Origin: Chrysoporthe austroafricana
Taxonomy: Eukaryota; Ascomycota; Sordariomycetes; Diaporthales; Cryphonectriaceae
Direction: 5' to 3'
Length of the DNA: 64,000 nt
NCBI GenBank assembly: GCA_001051155.2
Contig: JYIP02000004.1
Span: 4,520,383 to 4,584,382 of the forward strand
A program made the translations under genes and the position numbers. Under the pieces are notes generated by a model that was given only the letters and a program-made list of their open reading frames with translations, had not been told where the DNA came from and made no database searches. Below are positions 29,951-42,703 of this stretch, piece by piece; within the stretch, counting starts at the first letter, position 1, and every line of letters starts with the position of its first letter.

Positions 29951-32900
29951 GGTCGATGATGTATCTTGGCGTTAGGGCCGGTGGTGGCGGCGGCGGTGTG
30001 TGGCGCGAGGTTGTGGTGTCGTGGTGCGGTGCTGCGCGGCCTGGCCGAGTCGGTGAGCGAAGCTGGCCTCGAGGCTGTCAGGACGGTCGCGCCGGTCTGG
30101 TTTGGGGGCTCCCAAGGGTTCAAATACGTGTTGTACTATGTACACTTCGGAGTGGAGGTGGATGACCACGGCGGAGGCCGTTTCGTCTGTCGGAGCACAG
30201 GATCCAGCACGTCGATAAAGGAGCGTAGGCGGGCGAGGCAGGCTGTGGCTGCTCTTTATTATGGCGCTCCTGAGGGACAAAGAACCTCTCTGAGGGGCTT
30301 GAGCCGTGGCACCCAGGTAAGGAAATGAGGGCGTCCGCGGGCGTCCCTTAAGGGCTGAAGGGGGACTGGGTCGCAGCCTGGGCCTCGACCTTCGTATCCG
30401 ATGCTTGTTAGGCACGCAGGCAGGTCGTTGTCGGCAGGAAAGGGGGATCCGCGCCGAGGGGTGCTGGCCGGTGGGAATAGGTGGTTCACGTCAAGAGCGG
30501 CGGTCCATCAAAGCGGTCGGCGGGTCAAGATTCGGGTCGTCAGCGGTCTCACCAGGCACAGCAGGGCGAGGTCATAAGCGGGATAAATGAAGGATGACCG
30601 ATCGCTGGGCTCGGCGTGAGTTCTCCCAACGCGGTGAGGGCCCAGGGGCGGGTGGGAATTAGACCAAATTGCCAGTCGCGAGGGAGCGATCTATCCGAGG
30701 CGTCTCCCGTGTCACGTCTGACCTGTCAGTCCGTCCGAGACTGGGATTAATTAAGACTGGCTTGTTGTGGAAATGGCCCAGGCCGGGGGAAACACTATTC
30801 TGGACAGGGCAGGACGAGACTGGCAGGGCCGCAGAATGGAAGGATCAGGTGGGAGAAGTTGTTGGGCGAGGACGGGCGCGAGGGACGGGGAAGGGGGAAA
30901 CAAAATAAATGGAGGGATTTGTTTGAGGATGGGACGAGCGAGCAGGCAGCGTGCGGCGGCGGTGGTGCGTGAACCGCTGTTGTTGAGACGTGGATCTCTG
31001 CCTCAGGGTGTGGGCATGGGGCAGTGGCATGGGGGCCAGAGGAGAGCGCGGGTGCAGGCGCACATGCGGCGCCAGGGTGCGAGGGGGAGACAGCGACGCC
31101 AAATCGACGGCCGCCAAGCGTGGGCGGCACTGGCGGGCGATGAACTGGCGGGTTGCAGAGCTGCAAGACGGCCGGCGGGCCCTGCTGCGATTGGTCCAGG
31201 CGCCAGGACAGGCTGCATCCCAGGGGGTCCGCCGCGCGGGACCGCATCTTGTCAGTGGAGGAGATCCCCAGGCCCAGCAGGTCTATAGAAAGGAACCCCC
31301 TGTCAGCCTGCCTGTCCTGGCCTGGGGGCAGCCACACTCTACCAGCCCGCCGCCGCTAGTTGAAACACTGTGGGAAAGGGGGGGGGCGCCTGCGCACGGG
31401 ACCCTGCACACATCACCAGCGCCCAGAGTTACCGCCGCCCGACAAGCTCTTGCGCATCCCAGATGCCAGCTGCGCGCACACGAGGGGGAGACAGGGCCGG
31501 CGGCGCGTGGAGGAAGGTTTCTCGCTCTCGCGATCGCGAGGTCATGGCACCGGCACCGGTTTCGACTACGCACGCACGAGAGAGCTCATGACGATAGCTG
31601 GTGACCGCTATGCGACAGGGTCCCGCCGGGAGCCTCGTGGTGTGAGCAACACCATCGGACAAACTCCAGATGCCGCTACTGTGCCGACGGCCGCCTCCAA
31701 GCTCGACGCGAAGAGACCTGCCACTATCGGACGGGGACGCCTCCCCTCCCCGGGAGACCTCGTGGTGGATAGAACGGACGGAGGAACCCATTCGCCATCC
31801 GGGCTTCCTTGGCCACGGCCCACAGAACCAACAGCAGCATGACGGCCGGTCAGTCGGGAAATGAGGCATCGAGGGACACGAGCAATAACGGGTTTCACTA
31901 TGACAACCAGCTGCCCTTGGCCGGCGGCACGGCAAGAGTCAAATCCCGCACCTCACCAGCCGTGGCTCTCTGCACGGCTCGACGCGTGTGAGGCTCTGGG
32001 GACGACGGAGGGAGATAGTACCCCGCCAGATGGCAATGCTACAGTACATAGTACGCCTGCTGTCGACCTCGCCACCGCGTCACTTCACCAACCGTGAAGT
32101 ACTGTGTGCGTTGGACGACAAACAACAGCAACAGCGCCACGGTAAGTGGAGGGGAGGATCGCCTGCAGCCGTCTGTCCTGCGGCCCTCACCTGAAACTTT
32201 GGGGTCGTCAGACGATCGTCAGCCGGGCGGGCGGCAAAGTAGGTATTGCTAGTGCCGATGCGTCTCAGCGCCGGGCGCCCTCCGCGTCTGGGCCGCAAGG
32301 CGATACCAACAGCTACCTCGACATCCAACCAGGACCGCTCTGCCTTATGCCTATCTGGGACTGCCTGCATAGTCCCACGGAGATGATGATAATCAGCGCC
32401 TGAAGTCATAGGTGCGAGGGTCTTGACGGATCAACATCACACTATCGGGATTCCTGCGTCTCTGGCCCACCGCCCGTGAGATGTCACGGATGTCTGTGAT
32501 TCTTGATCTATCGGCGGGGGCGATAGATGATGACTTGCAGCTGGTGGTAATCGCCCATTTGCCCCAGTGCAGATCGCCAAGTTGTTCGCCATTACTCTGA
32601 AACTAACCTACCGATCCTGGGCTCGCCGTCGAAGTCAGCCAGCAGCAGGAGCAGCAGCAGCAGCAACAGCAGCACCAACAAGGCCGAGGAACCCGTCCGA
32701 TCCGACCTGGTCAACTCAGCGCGATCCCGACATCTTGGTGATAATGATGTGTCCACAGCCTGCGATCACTCCGAACGTCTGTGCTCGCCCGGCAGTCGTC
32801 ATTAGCCGAGGAAAATTTCCGCACCGCAGGGCTTTTACCTGTAGATACCCCGCTAGATCCCGACCCGAGAGCTGTGTCTTATCCCGGGCGATGGGGCAGA

Positions 32901-35900
32901 TCGGTCGCAGCCCGATAGACAGCCGGAGCGCGCACGGTTACGAGCTGAAGCTCTCGTCAGCCCCGAATTGGGCAAATGGCCCCATACACAGGCCACCAGG
33001 AGGCGCCAAGGCATGCGAACCTCTGCCCTCTTCCAAATTGAAGGGCCGACGCGTGGAAGACAACGTAATGGATGGTTTTGTGAGAGACCTACCTGCCCCT
33101 TCGTCCCAACCAGATCCTTCAAGAATTAGGTTGTGGACGTGATGCTATTCCGGTAGGCAAGTTTCACGAGTCGGCGCCGGTGACAAAGATGAAACAAAAT
33201 GGCGAGCGGCAAGTGGTTGTGTGCCTCGGCGGCAGGGATGTGACTGTCTGGCCCGAGTGTCGCGACTCCACTTTGACTGTCTCCTTCCCAGCGCCTCGGG
33301 TCCTCGTCACGTTGATAATGACAAGGCGCCTGCTCAGTTCAACGTTACCTGCACTCCTCTCGGGACTACCACGAAGCGCGGACGACCGAGTCGATCGACG
33401 ACGCTGGCGGGCAGGGCAGCGGATCTTGCCCGTCCTCTCGAGCTCATCCCCAGCTCTCTCACACCACCGTGAGGTGAGGTGAGGTGCCACCCCAAGGTCA
33501 GCAGACGGACACCTCTGGGCCGCCCAGCAAACCTAGAACTGGGTTCAGGCATATTGAAAAAGCAACAGCCTGCACGACACGGAGGGCCATACGGGATGCC
33601 CACCCTCGCACGTGCCTCGGAGCCCAGGTTGATGCCGGTGGCGTCCTCCCCACAAGGCCGCAGGCGACCTGGACGTCACCCAGGCAGGGTCGTGCCCACG
33701 CCCGCGGATCAAGATACGAGCGTGCCACCACAGCAGACATGGGTGCAGTGGTGAAGGGGCACTGCATCATCCGAAGAAACCGTGCTCTACACCACCGGGC
33801 GCCCTAGCACAATACTCGAGCGATGTCTCCTCCGTTCTAATAGTAGTAACTGCTGTCGAGCCCGTCGGATCGGGTTCCAATTCTAGAGGCAGCCCAATAA
33901 CCATGTGTTCATACAGGCCCATTAAGGGTGGAGACAAGCCACAGCACCGCCACATGTGCTGTTCAGGCACGCGCCACAATGTAACCCACGCATCGATCCG
34001 GGCCTAGTCCAGGTATGGAATCCAATCCGTCCAACGCCGTCAATCAAGCTCTACCTCTGTGAACCCCCATCATTATGACAGGATGACAGGCCCACAGGTG
34101 GCGTCGACACGGGACGTCCAGCTATGGGCATAGAACAGATGCGCGCGACTACTGTCATTGTGCTGTCAGAGTCTCTTGTCGGAGTCTCCGTCACCCTGGC
34201 TGGCTGAACTCAGACATGCAATTTCCATTCTTCAGCGCGGCGACGGGGCCCGGCAAGTCGTCGCCGGCTCCAGGTTGGATGAAAGCATGACAGCTCGGCC
34301 AGGAGCTGGCCTGGATTTCGAACAAGATTCTTATTCGCGATAACTCGTGAGAGACCAGGACTCCTCGAAGCTCGGCTCAGGAGCGATCTAAATCAGCTCC
34401 AGTCGGCGCATCTCTCGGCGCTGCCCAACGTGGCACCGGCAAGATCACAGGGACTAGCCTTCCAGCGCGCTGAAGATCACTGAATGTAAATGGCGTGAAC
34501 CACGGTGAACCTACCGCCGAGGTTCCCTCAAGTACCTCCGTTCTCGCCGGACATTCAAACTATCCGAGTCTTTCGCCTTACCGGTCTCTCTCGCAGCTCA
34601 TCGTGACACGAGGAGCCCTGCGCCGCTCGTCGCACAGCATGAGCCTGCAGGACTGGTGGTGTGCGGAGCTTCGGTTTTTACGCGATGTAATCAGAAAGGG
34701 TGAGATACCACGCTCTGATCCTCCCCCAAAGCATCCCCATTATCCGCATTCCAACGCCCTCCCATTGGCCTCGTGCCTTGGGCGGCCGCACACACGAGCT
34801 GCACAAGATAGTACCTAGCCCGCAGCTCATTGGCCAATGCGTCTCGGTCGCCATCCGCAAACAGGATGAGAGCTCAGCAGGTGGCATCATAGCCGGGTTG
34901 TTCCTCGCTTGCTTCAACTGCCCTAGTGGCCTCCACATGCACACCGATCCCTGGTTCGATCACTTTTCCTCCCGCCTCGACGATGGGAGAACGGCATGGC
35001 AATGCCGCTTCTCGATGGTAGAAGATACGGGGAAACGCGGTCTTGCATCTGCGAGGCCTGAAGTGCTCCACCACTGGGGGAGGGAGCAGTACGGAGTGCA
35101 TACAAATGCAAGCGGGCGCCATAAAACCTGCTTCCCAGGTACGTCAGCTTCATGACGCTATCTACTGTCGAGGTGGAATCTACTCTTTGCATGAGAGCTG
35201 CAGTCGCATTTTCTAGCCGCGTCCTCTCTGCCGCCTCTCGACGTTTCGCAAACGGCTTCATTTGGTCCTCCGCCGCTGTTAACAGCTTGCGCCTCGTCGA
35301 ATGTTGTCGCGGCGGCTTTACAACCCCTGAGCCGTAGGATCGATCCGCCCAGTCTCCAGATATAGACTTGCGACTCATCCTCGCTCCCACGAGATCATCG
35401 TCAGACGGATCTGATTTTAGGGCACCCTTACCTCAATTTAACTTTGTTAGACGGATCGAGAGCGCCATTTTTTTTTCTTCTTCGCCTGTTGCAGCTAGCC
35501 CTGTCTATCTCAGAGGAGCTCGACTCTATCGCAGGGCGCCGACTGCACTGCCCAATCTTCGGAGTAGCTATCGTCACGTCCCTCCCGCCCTCACAGATGC
35601 CCACATGGCCCAATCGTCGCGTTGCTAACTTCGGTGGCCCACGAGGCTGGGTTGGGCCTTGATCCACCGCTTCAAGCGGTCTGTTGTTACGTCGACGAAA
35701 TTAACGAACCCGTTGGCGACGAGCCATACCACTGGCTGGCGCAGCAGTCAGACTCGTCTCTGTGCGGGGCCTTCTGCACATGCCCCAGCCGCAGGCATCG
35801 TCGATCTCACCTGATTCCCTCGTGTGGCTCCTCCTTGGCCCAGAGCTCATGCAGGGCAATCCGTCTGGTGTGAGTACTGTTATATCCGGCAACGCGGCAC

Positions 35901-36385
35901 TGCTCGTCGAAGTTTCCGGATTGTAACGCGGGGAGTTCACCGAAGAGGTTGCCATTTTTGTCTGCATCCGGTTGTCAGGCACAGCATTCCTAATATTTCG
36001 CATCCGGACCATCGCCGTCCTCCCCAGCCTTCTCAATTGCTTCCCGCCTGCCCTCGCCGTGGTGGTCTTGTACTTTGGCTTGGGCATTCCACGCATCTGA
36101 GCATAGCCTCTCGTTACATTCGTCTGCCACGTCGCTTCCGTGCCGCGTGTACCTGTCGATCCAGACCCTCGGATCAACTGGCGATTCTTTGTGGGACCGA
36201 GCCTGACGTCAACCCCACCAGGCTGTGTGAGCCCGATTGGGATCATCAATTTAAGTCAACGCTTTCATCTCACCCAGCCGTGAAGATTTATTCACTCTGC
36301 ATGGGGTCACCAATGACCCAAAGCAACATCGACCACTTCCCATTGCAAGACGTGAAGTCGCAAGCCACGGAGGGCTGAATTTAAC
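29951..36385. other. 6.4-kb region between STE11 and the LRR gene, no supportable gene
   Basis: GC-rich and full of overlapping random frames, without a domain, splice-consistent exon chain or RNA gene that I can recognise. It presumably holds long 5' leaders and promoters for both divergent genes. A CAG-rich run lies at 32639-32680. The least implausible frame is minus 34923-35378 (MSRKSISGDWADRSYGSG), with a Lys/Arg/Glu-rich helix-like middle, but nothing confirms it. Confidence 0.5.
32639..32680. repeat. CAG-rich microsatellite
   Basis: AGCAGCAGGAGCAGCAGCAG followed by CAACAGCAGCACCAACAAG; short and imperfect, non-coding context. Confidence 0.7.
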
Positions 36386-39300
36386 ATGGATCTCCTGAAA
36401 TGGAGACGGCAGAGCTCCGTCCAGTCGCTGCAGGCGCTGGCACTGGATTCCCCCAGCAGCTCGAGTCCGGGAGGGAGCTCACCGGCGAGCTCGATACACG
36501 AGAGCAGGAATAGCGGATTCTTCACATCGGTGAAACGAAGTCTCAGCCGGGCATCAACCTCACCACGGGTGTTTAGCGATTCCCCGACACCGGGCGCGCC
36601 GGCCTCACCAAATCGGAAAGTGCTGCACAAGCAGACGGGATCATTCTCATCCTTCGACACCCTACCACGGCGGAGCTCAGCTACCTCCACCAAGAGTAGG
36701 CGGCTATCCAGAGCGTACTCGCTGTCGCTTAGCTCCACCAGACTACCCATGGCGGGGATCGACTTCAAAACGGCCATCGACTGGAAGACGCAGCAGGTGG
36801 AAGCGCACTGCGCCGTGGAGGCCGATCCACAGGCCCTCCGCAGCAAGCCCTCTTACCTAGTAGTCACACGAGATTACATCGTAAAGATGAGAAGCAAGGC
36901 GGAGGCGATGGCTGCTTTCCCTCAGATCGACGCTGGCCAGGAAAGTCACGGCATGACACCACCCCCAGAACCCTTAATTGTCATACCGGTCCATATGATG
37001 GTCTCTGTATTTGTGGCGGAAGGCTCGCGGCCCTCGTTCGGAATAGAAATATGGTGGAGATCCTCCACCTGTCGAGCAGCGTACTGCAGCACACAGGCCT
37101 ACTTTAGTCTGCCCCAGGACCGATCCGAGATGATGCACATCATCGTTGCGCAGCTGAAAGCGAAGAACATCGAGTTTCCAGAAGCATCGCTCGTCCCGTT
37201 GGAAGTAGAGGCGCAGATTGTGGGCATCTACGGAAAAGAAGAACCTGGATTTCAAACGTGCAAACCAGAGATTTTCCCTGTGGTGAGGAGAACGTCGGTC
37301 AGGGAGGACGTGTACTCGAAGGACAAGCCGAGGAAGTCACAAGATGTATCTTCTTGGTATCTGGCTCTGGGTAGGAATTCGTGTTACCTGGCTGAGGTAG
37401 GACCTGGCCTTCCGGTGGATGTGAAGTACCAGACTTTCGGTCTGGTGACGTTGGAGTCGTTTCGGGCCAACTGGACATTCCACGAGGAGCGCTTTGTCTT
37501 GGTTTTCCGGTAAGCCTGACTTCTTCTGCAGAACTCGCTCCGAGTGTGTCGCTAACCTCCGACAGCGAACCTTTCAAGCCTGCAGTGAAACTTGAACTGG
37601 CAAGTAGATACTATCGACAAATTGTCATTACCTTTATGAAGGCAGATAGGTTCCTCAAGCCATGCTGGCCGACAACGCTGCAGACTATGGAGGTCTTCCG
37701 CGTCTCCGGGCTTGCCGATCCGCAGCTCTTGATTCCCGGAGACAATTACGGCGGCCTCAAGCGGACACTGGATGCATTCCTCTCGGCGTACCACAGCCCG
37801 CCAGTTGACTGGGAGATTAATTGGAAGACGGCGCTTACGCCCGAATTTCGCCTGCTCCCACCCAAAACGGGCGGCAACTACACCAACCTGCAGCTTCTGG
37901 CTGTCATGAGATCGCTTCGGTACAACGGATACTTCAACTCCATTTCGTTCAACGGCATCGATCTTAGTGGGTTGTGGGGTAAGACCGACACAGCTGGCAG
38001 AACACCTGTCCCGTATATAAATCGGAGCTGTGAGTTTGCCCTGTCATCTTGACTATACGACATCGGACTGACACTTCCAAGGCCTGGCACTTAGCGAGGT
38101 TGAGTTGGGCCAGATGAAATTTGGCACGCTGCTACACCAAGAGATTCACGCCCTTGCCTTCTGTTCGGAAACAATCCGGCAGATCGATTTCACCAAGTGT
38201 TTCACTGAGCAGAACGTTCGGCGAAACATGTCGCCTTCGCTGGGAACCACCAGCCTCGGGTTCCTCTTCCCTATCTTGAATCTGCTCGAGCTGGGCCTAA
38301 CGAAGTGCAATCGCCTTCTGCTGAGTGGCAACTATCTGCGCTCAGCAGATATCGATGGCCTGGGTAGGTGAATTCTGTTGTCGGCCTCATCCAGGCAGGC
38401 ACCTCGCTAACTATTCTATCTAGTCGAAGCGTTGATGACACAGACTGTCGCGATCCAAGCTCTCGACGCTTCAAATTGCGGTCTATCTGACCTTGCGTTG
38501 CGCGATATTTTCGAGGTCCTTTTTCATCAAGGACACTCTCTACAATCACTTGACATATCTGGGAACCGTGGTCGCATTCACGCTTCATTCGTTGCGAATT
38601 TGTCTCAGTCTATGTATGATCTGAGAAAGTTGAATGTTTCTGGCATTATAATGGGCGACATTCCGGAACCTATCTTCTCCTTTGAGACACTCTCGCGCTT
38701 CGAGCACCTTGAGGAGCTGGACTTGTCGAAGCTCAAGATCAACGACGCAACCCTCAATGCTCTAGAGAGATTCCTCTCGCAGAAGCCACTACCTTCCGAA
38801 CCTCACCTTTATGACATGGGGAGCCACTCATCAGCCCCAACCTCGACATTGCGCAAGCTGGCCCTCAACAACTGCGGCATCAACGGACGTGAAGCCGCTC
38901 GTCTCGTGCGTGCCTTGGCCAACCACCCCGACGCACACCTCCATCTCGCCGGAAATCCACTTGACGACGGCATCGAGGATTTCTGCCGCGCACTTGCACT
39001 CACGCCAGGCCCTGCCGGTTTGCACATTGACATGATCGAGTTCCGTCACGAAGCGAGCTTCGTCGCGCTGATGAAGGCCCTGACCCTGAACAAGCACATC
39101 ACCTTCCTGAGCATGGCAGGTACTGCACCTACGCCACTGGCAGATGGACCCTGTGGGCCTGAGGTCTGCGAGGCGCTGGAGGCGTTCTTCCAAGGCAACA
39201 CGTCGGTCAGGTATCTCGATCTGTCCGGCTACAGCGGGAAGCTCGACGAGGGGCAGCTAGCGAGAGGCTTTGCCCGGTCCCTCCGCGGCCTGGCGTCCAA

Positions 39301-40402
39301 TAAGATCCTAACGCACCTGCGCATCCGCAACCAGAACCTTCATGACGACGTCGGCACGCTGGGCAGTGTCATCCGGCAGAACAACACCCTGCGCATGCTC
39401 GACTGTCAGGACAACAGCTGGAACCTGACGAGCATCCAGTTCCTCGTGAAGAGCCTCAAGCTCAACAACTCCATCGTCGACTTCCCCTTCCCGCATGCAG
39501 AGTTCGAGCGCGTCTGGTCGCGCGTGGCCGCCGACATCCGGCGCCAGAGCGGCATGGGCAAGGCGGCTGCCGCGATGCAGCAGGAGCAGGAGAACGCCCT
39601 CCGCGGCGCCCTGCTGAGGCAGGTCCACGAGCTGCGAGACGCAGTCGAGCGCAACCGCGGCGCGCTCGAAGGCGGTGTGCCCTTCGCCATGAGCTTTGGC
39701 GACTCGACCGCGGCGGGAGGCGAGAGCGGGTGGCCGAGCCTGGAGCTGCAGATGCCAACGGGCAATAACAGTGGCGGTAGTACCACCACCACCAGCAGAC
39801 GTCTCTCCAGACTACCGCCGCTCACCCACGTCCAGAACTTCCGCAAGGGTCTCAACGTCCCGCGGCCCACGCCCAGCCCGACCCGCCTGGTCGACTTCGA
39901 CCTCGACGGCGACCTCATGGAGAGCCCGATCGACCCGCCGCCGCCTCAAGTCACGCGCAGGGTCCACGAGGTCTCCGACCCCCTGACCGTGCGCTCCGAC
40001 TCGCTCGACGCGAGACGTGTTGACGACGATCCCGAGAACCCCTACCACGTGGGCCGCGACGCGGACGCCCTGCTCCTGCTGGAGACGCCGCCGGGTGCCC
40101 TCAGCCCCAACGACGATGACGTGGGCGGGGGCGGGACCAGTCCCACCGACCCGGAGATGCCCGTCACGCCACCCGAGTCCGTCCCCGGGTCGGATGCGGA
40201 CGCGGACGCGGGGCTGCATAACAAAGCTGGCGACCCGGGACTGTTGATGAGGAGCGGCGGTGCTAGGGCGGGGGGTGCGAGCGAGGCGAGCATGTCGAGC
40301 CCTACAGGCTCGTTTGACATGGGCCCGTACTTTGGGGCCGGGAGGGACTTCGTGGTGAGTCGGTTCCGGGTGGGTAGCTTGGAGGCGCATGAGGAGGAGT
40401 GA
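36386..40402 (+). CDS. large leucine-rich-repeat protein (RNase-inhibitor-type LRR, CARMIL-like layout)
   Basis: Four exons (36386-37509, 37566-38029, 38082-38363, 38424-40402), introns 56, 52 and 60 nt, 1282 residues. A Ser-rich, probably phosphorylated N-terminus (SVKRSLSRAST, RRLSRAYSLSLSS) leads to a PH-like region (about 120-370). The middle has at least eight LRR units such as TIRQIDFTKCF, NLLELGLTKCN, AIQALDASNCGLSD, SLQSLDISGNRG, HLEELDLSKLKIND, TLRKLALNNCGING, SVRYLDLSGYSG and TLRMLDCQDNSWN. A helical segment follows (MQQEQENALRGALLRQVHELRD), then a disordered acidic Pro-rich tail. PH-like plus RNase-inhibitor-type LRR plus helical tail recalls actin-regulating CARMIL proteins; that analogy is an inference. 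The gene looks intact and is probably a conserved cortical or scaffold protein. It is head-to-head with STE11. Confidence 0.88.
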
Positions 40403-41799
40403 GCGAGGCTTTTGAGGGATCTGCGTCCGATGACGGCGTCGGGCAAGCGATGCCGTCACGGCCCGTGGGGTGGGCAGTGGTCGGCCTGAGGCCATCTGTA
40501 AATTTGTTTGTAAGATACGTGCTTGTACGATGTGACGGCTAGGATGGGATGAGGTTGTTGGTCGGGCGGTGGGGACGGCGTTATGTGAGGGCGCATATGT
40601 AAGATACCTACCTACCTTCCTTTCGTGGACGGAGCATTAGAGATACCCTAGCCCTTAGAGAAAAGCTGATGTTTTATAACATCACTATTGAAATCATTGC
40701 ATAGCGTGCACTCAGACCGGCCTCGTGGCCCAACCTCAGCCCCAGCTCGCGCTTGCTAGTGGTCATATAGCAACGTCAGCCCACCGTACTCTCCGCAAGA
40801 TACCCCAGAGATGTTGGTTAGTGTTGCTCGTTCTCTTCATGACCCACTCCAGGTTACGCAGAGCTTACGCTCGTCGTCGGAAGACCGCTCGGGCATCCAG
40901 CATCGCAGCGCTGACGCGAAGAGGGGCAGGTGTGGCAACTCGTCGTCAGGCTGGCTTCGGCCGTGGTCCGTCTCACCACCTACCCACCCACCCACCCACT
41001 CACTGCGTTGACCCCTCCGTCTAGTCCCCCGCAGGTCCCCGGCCTCCTCTAGTTATCCCATCTTCCCGCGGGCAGCTATCAAGGCTCCAAGCTCGCCGGC
41101 CGCGAGGCTGGCGTTGACGGCCGTGCCGACTGTTCCGGGCGGGTTCTGATTCTGGACCATATCGCCTCGAACCTCAGGTCTGGTGGGCCTCCTCCCCAGA
41201 CCGCACGGCCGTCACGCCCTTTGCGCTTGAGTGCAGCGTCCTAGCGCCCCCAGGCCCAAGGGAGACGCCAACGATGGACCATGGTTGCAGACCGGCGTCG
41301 CAGGGAGGCGGTCCTTCGGCCTTGGGGGGGAGGGGGATTTGATAGCCTCACCGAGGACGCCTTGTCCCCCCAATTTCGCAGAGGGCGGATGCTTACGACA
41401 TCACTATATAAATAAACCTTATCGGGGCGGGTCTGGCTAACAGTGAAACCATTGATACGTATACAGCCAGGGAGGAAGAAGGAGAGCGACGCGGCATGTC
41501 GTACGTCTTCCCGAGGACCTCGCGCTGACCTTGGGGAAGGGTACGGTTCCCGTGACCGAGGAGGAGGCGCCGCCCACCGCCCCTAGAGCTCCAGCTATGC
41601 ATAGCTCGGTCACTGACGGAGAGGCAAGTTCTTACATAGGATAAGATACCGGCTACATCGGCACTATATCCCATTACTTACGTGGTTGTTCGTTCCATGT
41701 GGGACAGCACAGGTGCCCCTCCCGGCGGACAGCAGATCGCGCTTGCGGGCTCCGCCGGGTCACGACGTTGCTCGTGAGCTATCCACTGCCCCGCGAGAT

Positions 41800-41873
<74 letters not shown>

Positions 41874-42703
41874 ACAGACAGACAGACAGACAGACAGACA
41901 GGCCAGAGCCCACGGGCAGCAACCCCCAAAGGGCTGTGCCGAGTCCCGCACGCCGGGCAGGCCACACCCGCCCACTTCCCAAGAGGCTCCCCGTTTCACG
42001 TTGGATTTGAGGGACCATCTTGATGTGATGCCTGGATCCTGCATGAAGCTGCAGATAACGCGTCCGGTGTCTGGGAACCCACCTGACGGTTGCGCCCCCG
42101 GGGGCAAGGGTTGGCGGCTTTGCGTTGCCGATAGGATCGGATCTACGACCAGTGATGACGAGGCGTGCGGAGGACATCACATGTTTGGACTGGGAGCGGA
42201 TATCACATTCTAAGATGTCACAACCTCACGGTATTGCTTGTTACGGGGCCGAAGTGTGTGCTCGGTCACATGAGTGACCGTGAGATCTGTGATTCCAATA
42301 CCTGTGGTATGGTATGCCTGTAGATGAAGTCCCTTCTACCACTTTTCTCCCCACGAGCTCTCTTGCTCTAGAATATGTGATGCGAAGCTCGCCAACAGCA
42401 ACCGCAACCGCAACCGCAACCGCAACGCCACGCCATGGAGGATATAAGCATACAAATAAACCAAATTGCCAGCCCTATGCAGATTGTAGAAAATCATGAG
42501 ATCGTATCTTGCCCTCGTCCATCCTGGTGACAGATCTCGTCATATCAAATGAAGATGCTCGCTCCTCCTGTCCTTCCCCTGCTCTCTGGATTCGTCGTGG
42601 TATGAAAATGTGTGTTGTGAAGATAAGATGTACAAAAGGCCACCGGCCCGATGTCCTCGCCTGGATGATGTGTTCCAGTGGGGAAAACAGTGTCGTCGCC
42701 GGG
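40403..42703. other. 2.3-kb intergenic region, microsatellite, no gene seen
   Basis: Probable 3' UTRs of the flanking convergent genes at each end. The centre has a CCCA run at 40981-40998 and the microsatellite listed separately, plus an (AACCGC)n run at 42398-42426. Confidence 0.5.
41801..41901. repeat. compound (GCCA)n-(GACA)n microsatellite
   Basis: About 18 uninterrupted GCCA units (41801-41871) pass into about seven GACA units (41872-41901). Every frame stays open through the array on both strands, producing repeats like ASQP or GWLA that should not be annotated as protein. Confidence 0.95.

Noticed and set aside
34923..35390. 155-codon minus frame with a charged helix-like middle
   Set aside because: GC-rich gene-free region where frames of this size are expected by chance; no motif or splice partner.
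41678..42213. Long open frames rich in ASQP or GWLA repeats
   Set aside because: Produced by the GCCA/GACA microsatellite, open in all frames on both strands.
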